A stretch of 64,000 nucleotides of DNA from Nocardia miyunensis NBRC 108239. Lineage in GTDB: Bacteria; Actinomycetota; Actinomycetes; Mycobacteriales; Mycobacteriaceae. Below, piece by piece: positions 61,985 through 64,000 of the stretch. The notes under the pieces are model-generated. The model was not told the DNA's origin. It saw only the letters and a program-made list of their open reading frames with translations, and did not search any database. Both the position numbers and the translations under genes were made by a program. The stretch is taken from assembly GCF_001613065.1 (NCBI RefSeq), contig NZ_BDBQ01000096.1:1-64000 (forward strand), read 5' to 3'. Position 1 is the first letter of the stretch; every line of letters begins with the position of its first letter.

Positions 61985-63504
61985 GTGGCGACGCGGGTAT
62001 TCGCGGATGAGGAGTTGCAGCGGCTTCGGGAGTTCCCGGAGATCAGCCGCGACGAGCTGTTCCGATACTTCACCCTCAGCCCAACAGATCTAGCCATCGT
62101 CGCGCCACAGGGTCGAAGGGCGGGTGTACGCCTGGGCCTGGCCGTGATCCTGTGCAGCCTGCCGTGGCTCGGGTTCGTCCCGGACAAGGTGACCGCCGCG
62201 CCGCCGGTGGCGGTGACGAGGTTGGCTGAGCAGTTGAATGTCGATGCGGCGCAGCTTTGTTCGTACGGTCGCCGTGCCCAGACGCGCAGTGAACATGTGC
62301 GGCTCGTGGCCCAGTACTCGGGCTGGCGCGCGGCCGGAGCAATCGAGCTGAAGGAGCTGGATGAGTTCCTGTTGGCGCGAGCGATGGAGCACGATTCGCC
62401 GACACTGTTGTTCCGGCTGGCGTGCGAATACCTGATCTCGGCGCGGGTGAGCCGGCCGGGTCCGGTCACGCTCGTGGAGCGGGTCGCACACGCGCGCAAC
62501 CAGGCTCAGGCCGAGACGTACGACGGGCTGGTGCACGAACTCACACCGCAGCGCGGTCAGGAACTGGACGCACTGCTGGTCGTCGATCCGTCACTGGGGA
62601 CGTCGCGGTTGACGTGGTTGTCGACCGGCCCGGTGGAGGCTTCCGCGGCCGCTGTGAAGGCCGAGGTCGACAAGCTGGGGTTCCTGCGTGGTCTGGGTGC
62701 CGACACTCTGGACATCTCTGTGCTGCCGGCGGAGCGGCGGCGGTTCCTGGCCACGATGGGCCGTCGCCTGACCGGTCAAGCTCTGGAACGGCGTGATCCG
62801 CAGCGGCGGTATCCGATCCTGCTCACGCTGCTGGCGCAGTCGGCCACCGACGTGCTCGACGAGGTAGTGCAGCTGTTCGACCAGGCGATCTCGGCGAAAT
62901 TAAGCACCGCCGAGAAACGGATGCGCGACGAGCTGGCCGAACGCGGCCCGCCGCGACCGAGTTGCTGATCGCGGTGAACATGCTGCGGGAGCTCAACGCC
63001 ACCGGCGGCCGGAAGGTATTCGATGACGCGCCGACCGGGTTCGTGCCCACCAAATGGCGCGGCTACCTCGACGAAGCCCGAAAGTCCGGAAGTGGCAGAA
63101 CGATCTACGCCGCGAAGTACCTGTCCGACCCGGATTATCGGCGCAAGATCTCGCGCCAGCTCAACAAGGGCGAATCCCTGCACGCATTGCGCCGAGACCT
63201 GCTCTACGCCCACGAAGGCATGATCCGCGCCCGGCATCTGGAATCCCAGACCGAACAGGCATGGTGTCTGACCTTGGCCACAAACGCCGTGATCGCCTGG
63301 ACCGCAGAGTATTACGGCCTGGCGGTCGAGCAGATGCGTAGGGAGGGGTGGCGCATCGATGACGAGGTGCTCGCGCACGTCTCGCCTGCGCACAGCGAGA
63401 ACATCAACTTCTTCCGCGCGATCGAGGTCGATATCGATGCCGAACTCGCGCAGTTGGGCCCCACCGGCTACAGGCAGCTCCGGGTTCGTGACACCTTGTT
63501 CTGA
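61985..63504 (+). pseudogene. Tn3-family transposase with deleted catalytic core
   Basis: Two frames are pieces of a Tn3-type transposase that is normally near 1000 aa. The first (GTG at 61,985 to 62,968) is the N-terminal DUF4158 region: FADEELQRLREFPEISRDEL, then LDEVVQLFDQAISAKLSTAE and LAERG. It then jumps, with a frame change, to ATELLIAVNMLRELNATGGR (62,962 frame). After LDEARKSGSG it jumps again to AAKYLSDPDYRRKISRQLNK and the C-terminal end NAVIAWTAEYYGLAVEQMRR, ending LRVRDTLF at 63,504. The DDE catalytic domain is missing, so it cannot transpose. Terminal repeats were not found with confidence. Confidence 0.85.
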
Positions 63505-63551
63505 GCCGATCGGACCCGCAACAGCCCAGGGGGCCCGAGAAGGTTTGGTGT

Positions 63552-64000
63552 TCACCGGAGCTGGGGTCGTAGCCCGTCGAGAATGATCCTGCCGATGTGT
63601 ACCGAGCGTGTCGGGTTGGTTTGCGCGTCGGCGTGATGGATCGCTGCGAACGCACCTGCGACAAGTGCCATCAGTTCGTCGGCGGTGACATCGTCGCGGA
63701 CGACGCCGGCTGCGCGGGCTCGATCCAGCAGGTGGGCGACATGGCCGGTGAGATTCGCCGCCACATCTGGTGCGGCAGTGCGCAAGTCGAACTCGGCGGC
63801 AGTGAGCGCACTTTTCACCGTCGCGTTCTCAGCGCCGTTGGCAATCATGCATGCCAGTAAGGCGAATAGCGCGTCGGGGTCGTCGCCGGCGACCAGCACG
63901 GTTGCCTGAGCCACCAACTGTTCGAGCTGATCGATGGAGACGGCGAGATACAGTGCTTCTTTGGTGGGGAAGTGCCGATGGACTGTGCCGGGGCCGACGC
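63552..64000 (-). CDS. TetR-family regulator, N-terminus beyond window
   Basis: The visible part (about 149 aa) includes the end of the HTH (VGPGTVHRHFPTKEALYLAV) and a complete helical ligand domain (DALFALLACMIANGAENATV onward, LMALVAGAFAAIHHAD). The start codon lies past position 64,000. It is adjacent to the Tn3 relic, with 47 bases between the stops. Confidence 0.82.
   Translation of the reverse strand, partial: VGPGTVHRHFPTKEALYLAVSIDQLEQLVAQATVLVAGDDPDALFALLACMIANGAENATVKSALTAAEFDLRTAAPDVAANLTGHVAHLLDRARAAGVVRDDVTADELMALVAGAFAAIHHADAQTNPTRSVHIGRIILDGLRPQLR

Noticed and set aside
61850..63560. Possible terminal inverted repeats of the Tn3 relic (GGGGTTCCGG near 61,837; GGGCCCCCTGG near 63,530 on the minus strand)
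   Set aside because: The two ends share only scattered bases by eye; not enough to call repeats.

Overview
The sequence is uniformly GC-rich with actinobacterial codon use. Its gene families point to a mycolic-acid actinomycete (Mycobacteriales), most likely Nocardia or a close relative such as Rhodococcus: a CtpI-type giant P-type ATPase, a PknK-like kinase/LuxR regulator, a GH15 trehalase-type hydrolase, a KshA-like Rieske oxygenase, and very many FadE/FadD/SDR/CaiB paralogues. No rRNA, tRNA or CRISPR array was seen.

Positions 173-35,284 form one large catabolic island for CoA-bound substrates. It holds eight short-chain dehydrogenases, four acyl-CoA dehydrogenases (plus one ACAD10/11-like), four family III CoA-transferases, two thiolases, a Cys-less Ltp-type enzyme with its DUF35 partner, two crotonases, an acyl-CoA ligase, an amidohydrolase, a SnoaL-like protein, a luciferase-like monooxygenase, a P450 with a 3Fe-4S ferredoxin, and an MFS transporter. 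A GntR/FCD regulator sits in the middle. The left end (1.1-8.1 kb) has the parts of a 4-hydroxyacyl-CoA pathway: an APH-type kinase, an ACAD10/11-like dehydrogenase, ligase, SDRs and thiolase. A near-identical 20-bp site precedes this block and the CoA-transferase block 25 kb away, which suggests common control. Two tiny tandem desulforedoxin-like proteins (11.8-12.1 kb) precede a double-length CoA-transferase; a decayed copy of the pair lies at 28.0-28.3 kb. The native substrate is unknown; a branched or cyclic (terpenoid- or steroid-like) acid would fit.

Positions 35.3-46.5 kb are a mixed zone: a P450 fragment, an NmrA-like protein, a methyltransferase, the GH15 hydrolase, the kinase/NB-ARC/LuxR regulator, small or secreted proteins, a Mug-type DNA glycosylase, and several gene remnants.

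Positions 46.5-51.4 kb are a compact DNA-alkylation response locus. An AraC-type regulator is divergent from ogt - ECF sigma - second ogt - 2OG-Fe(II) oxygenase - Ada-like zinc module - 81-aa unknown - alkB. From the sigma gene onward, every junction is a 4-base stop/start overlap, and an inverted repeat follows alkB. This is the most striking system in the window.

Positions 51.7-64 kb carry a GH43 protein, a TetR regulator divergent from a Rieske oxygenase/DapB-like pair (with tandem operator-like repeats between them), ctpI with a small membrane partner, a Tn3-family transposase that has lost its catalytic core, and a TetR gene cut by the window edge.
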